Positions 45,621-56,805 of a stretch of 64,000 nucleotides of DNA are shown here, in pieces. This DNA is from Elephas maximus indicus (Eukaryota; Chordata; Mammalia; Proboscidea; Elephantidae), in the NCBI RefSeq assembly GCF_024166365.1, contig NC_064830.1, positions 92,744,968 through 92,808,967 of the forward strand, given 5' to 3'. The stretch's first letter is position 1; every line of letters starts with the position of its first letter. A program made the translations under genes and the position numbers. Below the pieces are notes generated by a model that was given only the letters and a program-made list of their open reading frames with translations, made no database searches and was not told the origin of the DNA.

Positions 45621-46131
45621 GTTCATCTAGTGCTGCCATAACAGAAATACCACAAGTGGATGGATATAACAAAGAGAAGTTTATTTTCTCACAGTTCAGT
45701 AGGTTACAAATCCAAATTCAGGGCATCGGCTCCAGGGGAAGGCTTTCTCTCTCTGTGGGCTCTGGAGGAAGGTCCTTGTCCTCAATCTTCCCCTGGTCGA
45801 GGAGCTTCTCAGGCGCAGGGACCCCGTGTCCAAAGGACGTGCTCTGCTCCTGATGCTGCTTTCTTGGTGGTATGAAGTCCCCAACTCTGCTTGCTTCCCT
45901 TTCCTTTTCATCTCTTGAGAGATAAAAGGTGGTGCAGGCCACGCCCCAGGGAAACTCCCATTACCTTAGATCAGGGAGGTGACCTGAGTAAGGGTGGTGT
46001 TACAATTCTACCCTCATCCTCTTAACAGAAAATTACAATCACAAAATGGAGGACAACAACACGATACTGGGAATCATGGCCTAACCAAGTTGACACATAT
46101 TTTTTTGGGGAAAATAATTCAATCTATGACT
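45621..46131 (-). mobile_element. MaLR-like LTR forming the spacer of the inverted repeat
   Basis: The same LTR family as at 52281, reversed. The 5' end abuts RTE sequence at 46131. The 3' end stops at ...CACTAGATGA instead of ...GATGACTAAGACA and runs into a GTT/GT-rich junction (45602-45622). The missing terminus shows a rearranged junction rather than a simple insertion. Confidence 0.78.
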
Positions 46132-46866
46132 TCCATTAACAACCTGTGTTATGCAGATGACACAACCTTGCCTGCTGAAAGTGAAGAGGTCTTGAAGCAC
46201 TTACTGATTAAGATCAAAGACCACAGGCTTCAGTATGGGTTACACCTTGACATAAACAAAAATCCTCACAGCTGGACCAGTAAGCAACATCATGATAAAT
46301 AGAGAAAAAATTGAAGTTGTCAAGGATTTCGTTTTACTTGGATCCATGGAATCAACACCCATGGAAGCAGCAGTCAAGGATCAAAAGACGCATTGCATTG
46401 GGCAAATCTGCTGCAAAAGTCCTCTTTAAAGTGTTAAAAAGCAAAGATGTCACCTTGAAGACTAAAGTGCACCTGACCCAAGCCATGGTGTGTTCAGTCG
46501 CCTCATATGCATTTGAAAGCTGGACGACGAATAAGGAAGACCGAAGAATTGACAACTTTGAATTGTGGTGATGTCAAAGAATATTGGATATAGCATGGAC
46601 TGCCAAAAAAATGAACAAGTCTGTCTTGTAAGAAGTACAACCAGAATGCTCCTTAGAAGCAAGGATGGAGAGACTATGCCTCACATACTTTGGACCTGTT
46701 ATCAGGAGGGACCAGTCCCTAGAGAAGGACATCATGCTTGGTAGAGTGTCATCGAAGGGCTCAAGCATAATGATTGCAAGGATGGCGCAGGACCAGGCAG
46801 TGCTTTGTTCTGTTGTACATGGGGTCGCCATGAGTCAGAACCGACTCAATGGCACTTAACAACAAC
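46132..46866 (+). mobile_element. RTE-clade LINE 3' fragment (right arm copy) with YADD box
   Basis: INNLCYADDTTLPAESEEVL at 46130-46190 is the catalytic YADD region of a non-LTR reverse transcriptase. LHLDINK, SAAKVLFKVLKSKDVTLKTK and ESWTTNKEDRRIDNFELW follow, as in the RTE/BovB clade. It ends in the tail shared with other fragments (CATGAGTCAGAACCGACTC). It is truncated and frameshifted, hence inactive. Confidence 0.88.
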
Positions 46867-47832
46867 ATTTATTTGAACTCTAGGACAAGAAAAAACTAAT
46901 CTGCAGTGATTAAAGAACGACAACAGTTTCCTAGGGTCAGAGGTGAGAGGGAGTTGAATACAAAGGAACATGAGGGAAGTTTTTGGGTGATGGAAATAAT
47001 CTGTATTTTGAATGTGATGGTAATTACATGGGTGTATACATTTTTCAAATATGTTTTTCAAAACTCAACACTTAAAATAGGTGTTTTTTATTATATGTAA
47101 ATTATAACTCATTAACACTGATTTTAAAAGGGGGGGCTGGCTCAACTGGCAGAGCATTTTTCCTTCCGTCTTTTTCTTTCCTTAATTGCAGGCATAACAC
47201 CTGGAGGCACAGTAGCTACCTAGTGGCTAGGAGGCAACAAGGATGAGAAAGAAGACTATACATGTGGAGAGCAGAAAAAAAATGGAAAGACCTTGCTTGG
47301 TGCCTGAGGTCATTTTTGAATTCTGGACTGTCGACCTCCAGACCTTGTTGCCACTGTAGTAGGCCTTTGTTATTCCAGTCATAAATTCCCAACCAAAATA
47401 CAAAGTCCTTTGCTCCAGGTTATTCCCACTCCATCTTCAGTTTTCATCAATTGAGAATGCATCCCTCCTCCTCCCTCAGAACCCCAAACCAAGGATTCAA
47501 TCACACAACCTTCAAAGGTAAAGTTTCAAAATGGGGGTTAAGTGAAGTTAATTAATCTGATCCTCAAGATTAACGTTAAGTTATCCTGGTCAAGATGGTG
47601 TATTCAAAAGGGCAAAGAGAAGTAGGATAAACAGCATGGATATCAACATAGAAGCCTTGGGAGACGATGAGACAATGGATGAAAGAATCCACAGCAGAGA
47701 TAGAAGGAAATGAAGTTGGGTAGGAAGATGGTAGCCATTTTATGCAGAGTATTCAAGGTATTACACTTGTCCAGGGTCATAGAGCAACCAGTCCTATACC
47801 TAACATTTTAGGGAACATTATTGGCTAGTGGA
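46161..47832 (-). repeat. Right arm of a large inverted repeat
   Basis: This is the reverse-complement partner of 43927-45602. The outer limit is sharp: homology ends after TAGTGGA at 47832. Both arms share the same internal deletion in the RTE segment (the part found at about 55800-55850 in the other RTE copy is missing), so they derive from one ancestral segment. Confidence 0.92.
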
Positions 47833-47879
47833 CACGATTCAATCCATGACAGTTACCAACCCCATGACATGTCAACACT

Positions 47880-50760
47880 CTCCCTTCTCAACCTTGGGTT
47901 CCCTGTTACCAGTTTTCCTGTCCCTTCCTGCCTTCTAGTCCTTGCCCTTGGGCTGGTGTGCCCCTATCATATCTTTGGCTAAAGGGTGAACCTCAGGAGT
48001 GAATTCGTTACGAGCTAAAAGGGTGTTTCGGGGCCATACTCTCAGGGTTTCTCCAATCTCTGTCAGGCCAGTAAGTCTGGTCTTATTTCTGAGTTAGAAT
48101 TTTTTTCTACATTTTTCTCCAGCTCTGTCTGGGACCCTCTATTGTGATCCCTGTCAGAACAGTCGGTGGTAGCCGGGCACCATCTGGTTCTACTGGGCTC
48201 AGTCTGGTGGAGGCTGGTAGTCGTGATCCATTAGTCCTTTGGACTAACCTTCCCTTTGTATCTTCAGTTTTCTTCATTCTTCCTTGCTCCTAAAGGGGCG
48301 AGACCAGTGGAGTATCTTAGAAGGCCGCTCACAAGCTTTTAAGACCCTAGACTCACCAAAGTAGAATGTAGAACATTTTCTTTATAAACGATGTTATGCC
48401 AGTTGAGCTAGATGTTCCCTGAAACCATGGTCCCCACAGCCCTCAGCCTAGTATTTAGATCCCTCAGGGAGTTTGTATGTGTCTATGGAGCTTCCATGAC
48501 CTTGCCTTTTACAAGTTGTGTTAGTTTCCCCAGTATTGTGTACTGTCTTACCCTTCACCAAAGTTACCACTTATCTATTGTCTATTTAGTGTTTTTCCAT
48601 CCCCACCCCTCCTCTCCTTCGTCACCATCAAAGATTTTTTTTGTGTGCAAATCTTTTCATGGATTTTTATAGTAGTGGTCTCATACAATATTTGTACTTT
48701 TGCGATTGACTTATCTCACTCAGCATGATGCCCTCCAGATTCATCCATGTTGTGAGATGCTTCAAAGATTCATCATTGTTCTTTATCATTGCGTAGTACT
48801 CCATTGCATGTGTGCACCATAGTTTGTTTATCCATTCATCTATTGATGGGCATCTAGGTTGTTTCCATTTTTCTGTTACTGTGAACAATGCTACAGTGAA
48901 CATGGGTGTGCATATGTCTATTTGTGTGATAGCTCTTATTTCTCTAGGGTATATTCCTAGGAGTGGGATTGCTGGATCATATGGTATTTCTATTTCTAGC
49001 TTTCTAAGGAAGCACCATTTCATTTTCCAAAATGGTTGTACCATTTTGCATTCCCACCAGGAGTGCATAAGAGTTCCAGTCTCCCTGCAACCTCTCCAAC
49101 ATTTGTTATTTTCTGTTTTTTTGATTCATGCCTGTAATGCAGGAGTGAGATGGTATCTCATTGTGGTTATGATTTGCATTTCTCTAATGGCTAGTGATCT
49201 CGAGCATTTCCTCATATGTCTGTTAGCCACTTGAATGTCTTCTTTGGTGAAGTGTCTGTTCATTTCCTTTGGCCATTTTTTAATTGGATTGTCTTCTTGT
49301 TGTAGGGGTGTTGGATTTACCTGTAGATTTTAGAGATTAGGCCTTTGTTGGATTTGTAATAGCCAAATTTTTTTTCCCAATCTGTAGGTCCTCTTTTTAC
49401 TCTTTTGGTGAAGTCTTTGATGAGCATAAGTGTTTAACCTTTAGAAGATCCCAGTTATCTAGCTTATCTTCTGGAGTTTGTGTGTTGTTAGTTATGGTTT
49501 GTATTCTGCTAATGCCGTGTATTAGGGCCCTTAGTGTTGATCCTATTTTTTCTTCTATGATCTTTATAGTTTTTGACTTTATATTTAGGTCTTTGATTCA
49601 TTTAGAATTAGTTTCTGTGTATAGTGTGAGGTATGGGTCCTGTTTCTTTTTTTGCAGATGAACATCCAGTTTTGCCAGCACCATATGTTAAAGAGACTAC
49701 CTTTTCCCCATTTGATGGATTTTGGGCCCTTGTTGAAGATCAGGTGACAGTAGGTGAATGGATTTACATCTGGGTTCTCAATTCTGTTCCACTGGTCAGT
49801 GTATCTGTCATAACAGTACCAGGCTGTTTTGACTACTGTAGCTGTGTACTAGGTTCTGAGGTCAGGTAGTGCAAGTCTCCCTACTTTATTCTTCTTCAAT
49901 AGTGCTTTACTTATCCAGGGCTTCTTCTCTTTCCATATAAAGTTAATGATTACTTTTTCCATCTCTTTAAAGAATGTTATTGGTATTTGGATTGGGTTTG
50001 CATTGTATTTGTAAATTGCTTTGGGTAGAATTGTCATTTTCACAATGTTGAGTTTACCTGTCCATGGGCATGTTATGTTTTTCCATTTATGTAGATCTCT
50101 TTTGATTTCTTGCAATAGTGTTTTGTAGTTTCCTTTATACAGTTCTTTTTCCTCTGTCATGGGTTGAACTGTGTCCCCCCAAATTGTATGTCAACTTGTA
50201 TAGGCCATGATTCCCAGTATTGAGTGGTTGTCCTCCATTCTGTGATTGTAATTTTATGTTAAAGAGGATTAGGGTGGGATTGTAACACCCTTACTGAGGT
50301 CACATCCCTGATCCAATGTAAAGGGAATTTCCCTGAGCTGTGGCCTGCACCACCTTTTATCTTACAAGACATAAAAGGAAAGGGAAGCAAGCAGAGAGTG
50401 GAGACTTCATACCACCCAGAAAGCAGTGGTGGGAGCTGAGTGCATCCTTTGGACCCAGGGTTCCTGTACAGAGAAGCTCCTAGTCCAGGGAAGATCAATG
50501 ACAATGACCTTCCTCCAGAGCCAACAGAGAGAGAAAACCTTCCTCTGGAGCTGACACCCTGTATTTTGGACTTCTAGCCTACTGGACTGTGAGAAAATAG
50601 ATTTCTCTTTGTTAAATCCACCCGCTTGTGGTATTTCTGTTATAGCAGGACTAGATGACTAAGACAAGCTCACTGGTTAGATTTATTCCTAAGTATTTTA
50701 TTTCTTTAGGGGCTATTATAAATGGTATTGTTTTCCTGATTTCTTTCCTGTCTTTTTAAT
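47880..50760 (-). mobile_element. L1 LINE 3' portion with readable ORF2 segments
   Basis: On the minus strand ORF2 is readable at 50160-49849 (LNIVKMTILPKAIYKYNANP, EKVIINFIWKEKKPWISKAL) and at 49068-48667 (MVQPFWKMKWCFLRKLEIE, PYDPAIPLLGIYP, EKWKQPRCPSIDEWINKLW, MEYYAMIKNND). The family 3' UTR follows at about 48660-47880. An LTR splits the copy at 50155-50666. Stops and shifts make it inactive, though it is one of the younger L1 copies here. L1 encodes the endonuclease and reverse transcriptase used for target-primed insertion. Confidence 0.9.
50155..50666 (+). mobile_element. MaLR-like solo LTR inserted in an L1
   Basis: Starts TGTCATGGGTTGAACTGTG and ends GATGACTAAGACA. Flanks TCCTC / AGCTC preserve only part of the 5-bp duplication. 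The L1 reading resumes on both sides. Confidence 0.82.
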
Positions 50761-50779
50761 GACCCCTTGCTCTCTTCAT

Positions 50780-51430
50780 GTATGATGTCCTTGATGTCAT
50801 TCCGCAACTCGTCTGGTCTTTGTCATTAGTGTTCAACACGTCAAATCCATTCTTGAGATGGTCTCTAAATTCAGGTGGGATATACTCAAGGTCGTACCTT
50901 GGCTCTCGTATGCTGGCTTTAATTCTTCAGCTTCAACTTGAACTTTCACGTGAGCAATCGATGGTCTGTTCTGCAGTTGGCCTGGCCTTGTTCTGACTGA
51001 TGATATTGAGGTTTTCCATAGTCTCTTTACACAGATGTAATCGATTTGATTCCTGTGTATTCCATCTGGTGAGGTCCATATGTATAATCACCGTTTATGT
51101 TGTTAAAAAAAGGTATTTGCAATGAAGAAGGCGTTGGGCTTGCAAAATTCTGTCATATGATCTCTGGCATTGTTTCTGTCACCAAGGCCATATTTTCCAA
51201 TTCCTAATCCTTCTTCTTTGTTTCCAACTTTTGCAGTCCCACCACCAGTAGTTATCAATGCATGCTGACTGCATGTTCGATCAATTTTGGACTGTAGAAG
51301 TTGGTAAAAGTCTTCAGTTTCTTTATCTTTGGCCTTAGTGTTTGGTGCCTAAATTTGAACAATAGCTGGATTAACTGGTCTTCCTTGTAGGCATATGGAT
51401 ATTATCTTGCTTACTTTTTGGTACCATTAG
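50780..51430 (-). mobile_element. RTE-clade LINE endonuclease fragment
   Basis: The minus strand reads VGNKEEGLGIGKYGLGDRNN, then YTYGPHQMEYTGIKSI and NDIKDIIHEE, matching the apurinic-like endonuclease domain of RTE elements (usual GIGKYGLGxRNxRG and TWxSPDGxxRNQIDYI). Stops and shifts are present. It lies directly beside an L1 remnant. Confidence 0.75.
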
Positions 51431-51648
51431 ATGTTCCCAGGTGGTTATTTTATTTATATTGCTTCATAACTGTCATATATGATATACATTCTTTCATGTG
51501 TATTAAAACAATTAAAAATTCCAAAAATTAAGGCAACTTCAAAAAAGCTATTCCTTTTCACACCTGGAAATATTATGCTTCTTCTTCTTTTTCTTTTTTT
51601 GCATGAAACATGTACTTAGGTCTTTAGTTTGGGCGTTAGGAGAACTGG

Positions 51649-51892
51649 CAGGGGTGGATTACCAAATAAACAAGGTAAGCATGGGTTTACCTTGCTCTCT
51701 GGGTAATCTGCCCCTGTCAGGGTTTATAAATTTGAAGAGGCTTTGATTCTGTGGGAAGGTGCTATGGGGTTGGGAGAGAGACAGATACCAGCCATACCTA
51801 GAAGCAGAATCTTTGATATGGTGAAAAAATGTGAAATTGTTCACTACATGTGATCACTGTGGTTACCTTGCTTATTGGATAATCCATCCCTG
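51649..51892. mobile_element. Short non-autonomous hAT element with three terminal-repeat copies
   Basis: It begins CAGGGGTGGATTACC and ends GGATAATCCATCCCTG, with inverted termini of about 32 bp. The 8-bp flanks AGAACTGG and GGGACTGG fit a hAT target duplication (6/8). An extra inverted terminal copy at 51685-51716 makes the first 68 bp a fold-back. The termini match the 5' end of the large hAT relic at 24912. Confidence 0.8.
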
Positions 51893-52280
51893 GGGACTGG
51901 TGTCAGGCATTTGGGTAGGAGCTGAGTTTTAGAGATGGATCTGCACAGTTCTTGCCCCCAGGGAGCTTCTAGACTAGTTGAGGAGACCAGTATGTGAACT
52001 CCTTACTTTTGTGATCTTTCAATGATAGAAGCTGTTACTAAAAGGCAAATGATGAGTCTATGTCCTAAACTGATGTCACAGAGGAGGCAGGAACCATGAG
52101 GCTTTATAACAGCTCCAGTTCTCCTTTCTATGTGGAAAGATGCCACCCTTTCTCTGTGCACAGAAATGGCTTTGCCTTTCTTAGTCTGCCCCAGCTGTGT
52201 CAGGTCCAATGCCCACACTTCCTCAGCTACTATGTTTACTTTGTTGCATTGGGAGACAATTGTTTGTGGGCTATGCCCCT

Positions 52281-52801
52281 TGTCATGGATTGAATTGTGT
52301 CCCCCCAAAATGTGTGTCAACTCGGCTAGGCCATGATTCCCAGTATTGTGTGATTGTCCACCATTTTGTCATCTGATGTGATTTTCCTGTGTTGTAAATC
52401 CTGCTCCTACGATGTTAATGAGGTGGGATTAGCGGCAGTTCTGTTAATGAGGCAGGACTCAATCTACAAGATTAGGTCTTGTCTTAAATCAATCTCTTTT
52501 GAGATATAAAAGAAAGAAGTGCGTAGGGAGACGTGGAGGACCTCATACCACCAAGAAACAAGAGCCAGGAGAATAGGGCGTCCTTTGGATCTGGGGTCCC
52601 TGTTCTGAGAAGCTCCTCGACCAGGGAAGATTGATGACAAGGACCATGCCCCTGAGCCAAAAGAGAGTGAAAGCCTTCCCCTGGAGCTAGCACCCTGAAT
52701 TTGGACTTCTAGCCTCCTAGACTGTGAGAGAATACATTTCTATTTGTTAAAGCTATCTACTTTTGGTATTTCTATTATAGCAGCACTAGATGACTAAGAC
52801 A
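52281..52801 (+). mobile_element. MaLR-like solo LTR with perfect 5-bp duplication
   Basis: 521 bp from TGTCATGGATTGAATTGTG to GATGACTAAGACA, flanked on both sides by CCCCT. It is the cleanest copy of the family in the window. It carries no coding sequence. Confidence 0.92.
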
Positions 52802-53839
52802 CCCCTTAACTACCTGTGACTCTTTGAAGAGTCTCATTCATCTTTGGGTCCACTGGACCTAACTGAAAACCTGGAAGACAGTAGGTGCCCAACAGCTATT
52901 AATTCCTTCTCCCTCTCTCCGCACACATGCACGTGCAGACACACATACGTGTACACAACTCATTCACTCTATAAAAAGTTAATGAATGTTCCCTTAAATT
53001 TGTCATGGGGCTTTAGTTTTCTTTCCAGGTGAGAGAAATAAAAAGACGTGAAATGCTCTACATTTCATTGATATTAAGTACTATATAATTTTGGGATTAT
53101 TGTTACTGTAAATTATTGAAATACTTTGCTTTATGACTTTCATTTTAATTAGAAGAAGTTGACTTCAGACTAGTTAATACCCAGCCTTTGATTCTGAAGG
53201 GAGCAATGGCACTGGCAGTGGTGAGGATTGGATGACCTAAGAGTAGTTTTTCTCCTGATCTGTGACTCGATGCAATAAAATCTCTCACTTGAAAAAACTT
53301 AAAGAAATAAGTTTGACATATTTCAGATTCTTTCTATAGATTGTTGAAAAGATTTAATATAACTGCCAGTCATAAAATCTTTCATTTGAGCTGACCCTTG
53401 TTGGTCCCAGTTCTTACACATTCAATTTTTATTACTAAGGAATAAATTGCGGAGCCCCTGTTATTCAAGGGAATAAAAGTGCCCTCCAGTCACCTCCTAT
53501 ACAACACATAGAACATATTCAGTTTAACTCTGAAAGATGGAAATTATCACAAAACAGTTTGTAATCTGGAAATATTTTCAATAAATACAGTTATCACCCC
53601 CCTTTAAAAAAAAAAAAAAAAAGCCGTAGCCATGAATGAAGTACAGCAAGCTTGATTTAGAGCAAAATCAATAAAGTAAAAACCATTTTTTCATCAATTC
53701 CTGTTAGAAAGCCTGAGCTATGTTCTCAATATAAAAATATTTCTCAGCAGATTAAAGATAAAATTTTTGGCAAAAGCAATGCAACAGAGATCTGGCTTAA
53801 TTAGGACCTTCCAGTCTTCACTTGGTGTTGTCCTGCAGG
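52802..53839. other. No gene seen
   Basis: AT-rich unique-looking DNA with an A-run near 53607-53623. No conserved frame. Confidence 0.45.
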
Positions 53840-53944
53840 AAAGTTGTTGGCGGGGGCAGTGTTATGTAGGGAAAGGGTGTTAATTTTGGTGTAAGGCAGA
53901 ATTTGAAATTAGCTGAGTGATCTTAAGACAATTACTTAACCTCT

Positions 53945-54450
53945 TGGGCTCTGTGGAAGCCAGAGTCCAAGATGATTCCAGTGATTCTCACCTCCTGGTA
54001 TTCATGCTCTTGTGTAATCCCCCCTACACTGAACAGGGCTGTGTAATCAACAGGATACTGAAGGACGCATGACTTTTGAGGCTGGGTCACAAAAGACATT
54101 GCAAATTCTGTTTTCCACTCTCTTGGATCAATTGCTCTGGGCAAAGGCAGCTGCCATGTCTTGAGGACACAAGCAACCCTGTGGAGAGTGCCATGTGGTG
54201 AGAAACTGAGGCTTTTTGCCAACCAGCCATATGAGGGAGCTATCTTGGAAGCAGACCCTCCAGCCCCAGTCAAGCCTTCAGCCAATACCTTGACTACAAC
54301 CTCATGAGAGATCCTGAGCCAGAACCACCCAGCTAAGATACTACCAAATCTTGACTCTTGGAAACTGTATGGGATAATAAATGTTTATTGCTGTTTTAAA
54401 CTGTTAAATCTTGGGGGAATTTCTTACGTAGCAATACATAACTAGCACAG
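53945..54450 (+). mobile_element. ERV LTR inserted in a MIR
   Basis: Ends cttgggggaatttcttacgtagcaatacataactagcaca, typical of mammalian LTRs of this class. The flanking MIR resumes after it. Exact family not assigned. Confidence 0.55.
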
Positions 54451-54499
54451 AGCCTCACTTTCCTCCTCACTAAAGTGGAGATTCTAAAACCAATCCTAT

Positions 54500-54700
54500 T
54501 GGTCACAACAGAGTGTTGTCTGATACGTTGGAAGATGAACCCTCTAGGTTGGAAGGCACTCAAAATACAGTGGCCACAACGATGGACTTGAGCATAGCAA
54601 CAATGCTGAAGATGGCGCAGGACCAGGCAGTGTTTTGTTGTGTTGTACACGGGGCCTCCATGAGTCAGAGCCGCCTCAAGAGTAACTTAAAACACCACCA
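54500..54700 (+). mobile_element. RTE 3' end fragment
   Basis: GATGAACCCTCTAGGTTGGA leads to atggcgcaggaccaggcagtg and the tail CATGAGTCAGAGCCGCCTC. Forward orientation, inserted in a MIR relic. Confidence 0.72.
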
Positions 54701-54810
54701 GCAACAAAACCAATCCTATCGGGTTATCAGGAGGATTGACTGAGATGAGGCATGTGAGCCATTTAGCCTGATTCCTGGCAAGTAGTGATTCATTCCTGGT
54801 AGCTGTCATC

Positions 54811-55430
54811 GCTTGTAGCGCTCTCAGGCCATTACAGCGCTTTTGTGATGCCTTTGACCCACCCGTTCCTTGCCCCTGACCACCAGAGTTTTCCCACTAC
54901 ACTGATTGTACCTTCTGAGCATTAAAACTTCAGGGTCTTCTTTGTCTTTTTTGAGTGGGTGATGTGGGGTGGGGTTCACACATATTTGAGCTATCACATA
55001 TAACTTAACTCCTCTAACACATGGTATTTTCCTGCTGAAATGTCTTTATGTATGACTGGTTGGCTTTTGCTAAAGTTAACTAATTACCTGCTTTTTAAAC
55101 TTAGTTTGCTCAAAATCCTGAATATTATATGTGCTTAAAATGATGGCTACTGTACACTGGATGGGCAGCTGCCAATCCCAGGTGTGTCCATTTCCTAAAG
55201 AAGTCTTCATTTACATACCTACCACACTGTGTCTGTACTCAAGAGCAAGTTAGGCAATGTAAGCATGGGAAACTGTAGCTGACGATGCCTGGGAGTGATG
55301 GCGATACGCCTGTGGGCTGCCCTATGAAGTGTGTAACCTTCACACATGTAGAGACTTTCCTAACATAACTTAAGATTTGGTGCATTATCTCTTCTTGGTT
55401 CAGGTTTTAACCTGAAATTTCACCAAGATG
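54811..55430. other. No gene seen
   Basis: No repeats or exons recognised between the MIR and the RTE fragment. Confidence 0.45.
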
Positions 55431-55975
55431 GAAGCAGCAGTCAAACGACATATTTCATTGGGCAAGCCTGCTCTTTAAAGTGTTAAAAAGCAAAGATGTT
55501 ACTTTGAGGACTAAGGTGCACCTGACCGAAGCCGTGGTATTTTCAGTCACCTCATACACGTGTGAAAGCTGGACAATGAATAAGGAAGACCAAAGAAGAA
55601 TTGTCACTTTTGAATTATGGTGTTGGTGAAGAATATTGAATATACCGTGGACTGCTAGAAGAACGAACACATCCGTCTCAGAAGAAATACAGCCAGAATG
55701 CTCCTTAGAAGTGAGGTTGGTAAGACTTTGTCTCATGTACTTTGGACATGTTATGAGGGGGTACCAGTCCCTGGAGAAGGACATTATACTTGGTAAAGTA
55801 GAAGGTCGGTGGAAAAGAGGAAGACCCTCAAAGAGCTGGATTGACACAGTGGCTACAACAATGGGCTCAAACATAGTGACAATTGTGAGGATGGTACAGG
55901 ACCGGGGAGTGTTTTGTTCTGTTGTATGTAAGCATGAGTCAGGACTGACTTGACAGCACTTAACGACAATAACCA
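55431..55975 (+). mobile_element. RTE-clade LINE 3' fragment
   Basis: The fragment starts in the thumb/C-terminal region and carries GRWKRGRPSKSWIDTVATTM, the segment missing from both inverted-repeat arms. It ends at the tail near 55975. BovB/RTE elements have the equivalent GR-rich motif (family knowledge). Confidence 0.86.
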
Positions 55976-56734
55976 GGATGATTCTAGAACCTTCTTTTGA
56001 GAAAAATACCACCCTCGTATAAAACAGAACATTTAATATTATAGAATGTACCTTTTGACTTTTCAGAAAGGCATTTATTTTCATAGACTTAATTTTTTAC
56101 CACTTGCTATGGGTTCAAAAGCTTTGTTATTGTTTTAACACCATGTATTTAAATATTCTTCTAATAGGTTGTATTTGGAGAAGTAATTATTGTGTGAAGG
56201 GGTGAAGGGAAACTCAGAGCCTTCTTCAGCAGGTGGAAGAGCTGGAATCAGAAAGACTTGTGGGAGCCTTGGATCAGGTACTGCTGGAGTCCAGCACAGC
56301 AAAAGGGAGCAGGTATGGCCATTGTAGCGTGGTGGCTCCTATGCTGCAGGCCAGGCTCAGAAAAGCATCAAATGCACCCCAGCAGAAGAATGCCAGGCGA
56401 CAGGAGAAGATTTTTTCCCCTCCTATAAGGCCAGATTATGTTGTCTCCTGAAACAATTAATGTTTGACTTGGTGAGATGTGCTTGCTTCTTAAATAACTA
56501 GGAGCAAAATTGTCTGCAGCCTTGTCTGGTGGAGAGTCTAGAGTGAGACCCCACAGCCTCCCTCAGCCCAGGGACCAGAGCCCACTTCCCCCTTAGTTTT
56601 GTCAGCATCTCAGTAGCTTCTGGCCAAAGCCTGAGGCTCTGGAGTCTGCAAGACCCAAGGAAGCACAGAGGGAGCAAAGACTTCTCTATCTGAGGATGGA
56701 CACTGAGCTGGATGGCTGGGAAAAGGAAGGGGAA
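55976..56734. other. No gene recognised
   Basis: A 72-codon frame at 56233-56451 (MEELESERLVGALDQVLLES...) has no recognised domain or splice context. Confidence 0.4.
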
Positions 56735-56805
56735 AGAAAGCAAGGAAGAAGGGAAGGAGGAAGGAAGGAAGGAAGGAAGAGGAAGGAAGGAAGGGAGGAG
56801 AGAAA
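56735..56805. repeat. (GGAA)n purine microsatellite
   Basis: Repeated GGAA units with a few interruptions. GGAA arrays can bind ETS factors, but no target gene is near (inference). Confidence 0.9.

Larger units (their letters stand above)
53840..54810 (+). mobile_element. MIR pieces interrupted by an LTR and an RTE fragment
   Basis: aattagctgagtgatcttaagacaattac (before 53945), cctcactttcctcctcactaaag (about 54455) and gcctgattcctggcaagtag (about 54770) are parts of one MIR split by later insertions. Confidence 0.6.

Noticed and set aside
44659..47100. Pairs of identical small open frames read as duplicated genes
   Set aside because: They are mirror images created by the inverted repeat, and several are antisense to RTE coding sequence.
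55455..56084. 209-codon minus-strand open frame
   Set aside because: It is the antisense shadow of an RTE fragment that reads correctly on the plus strand.
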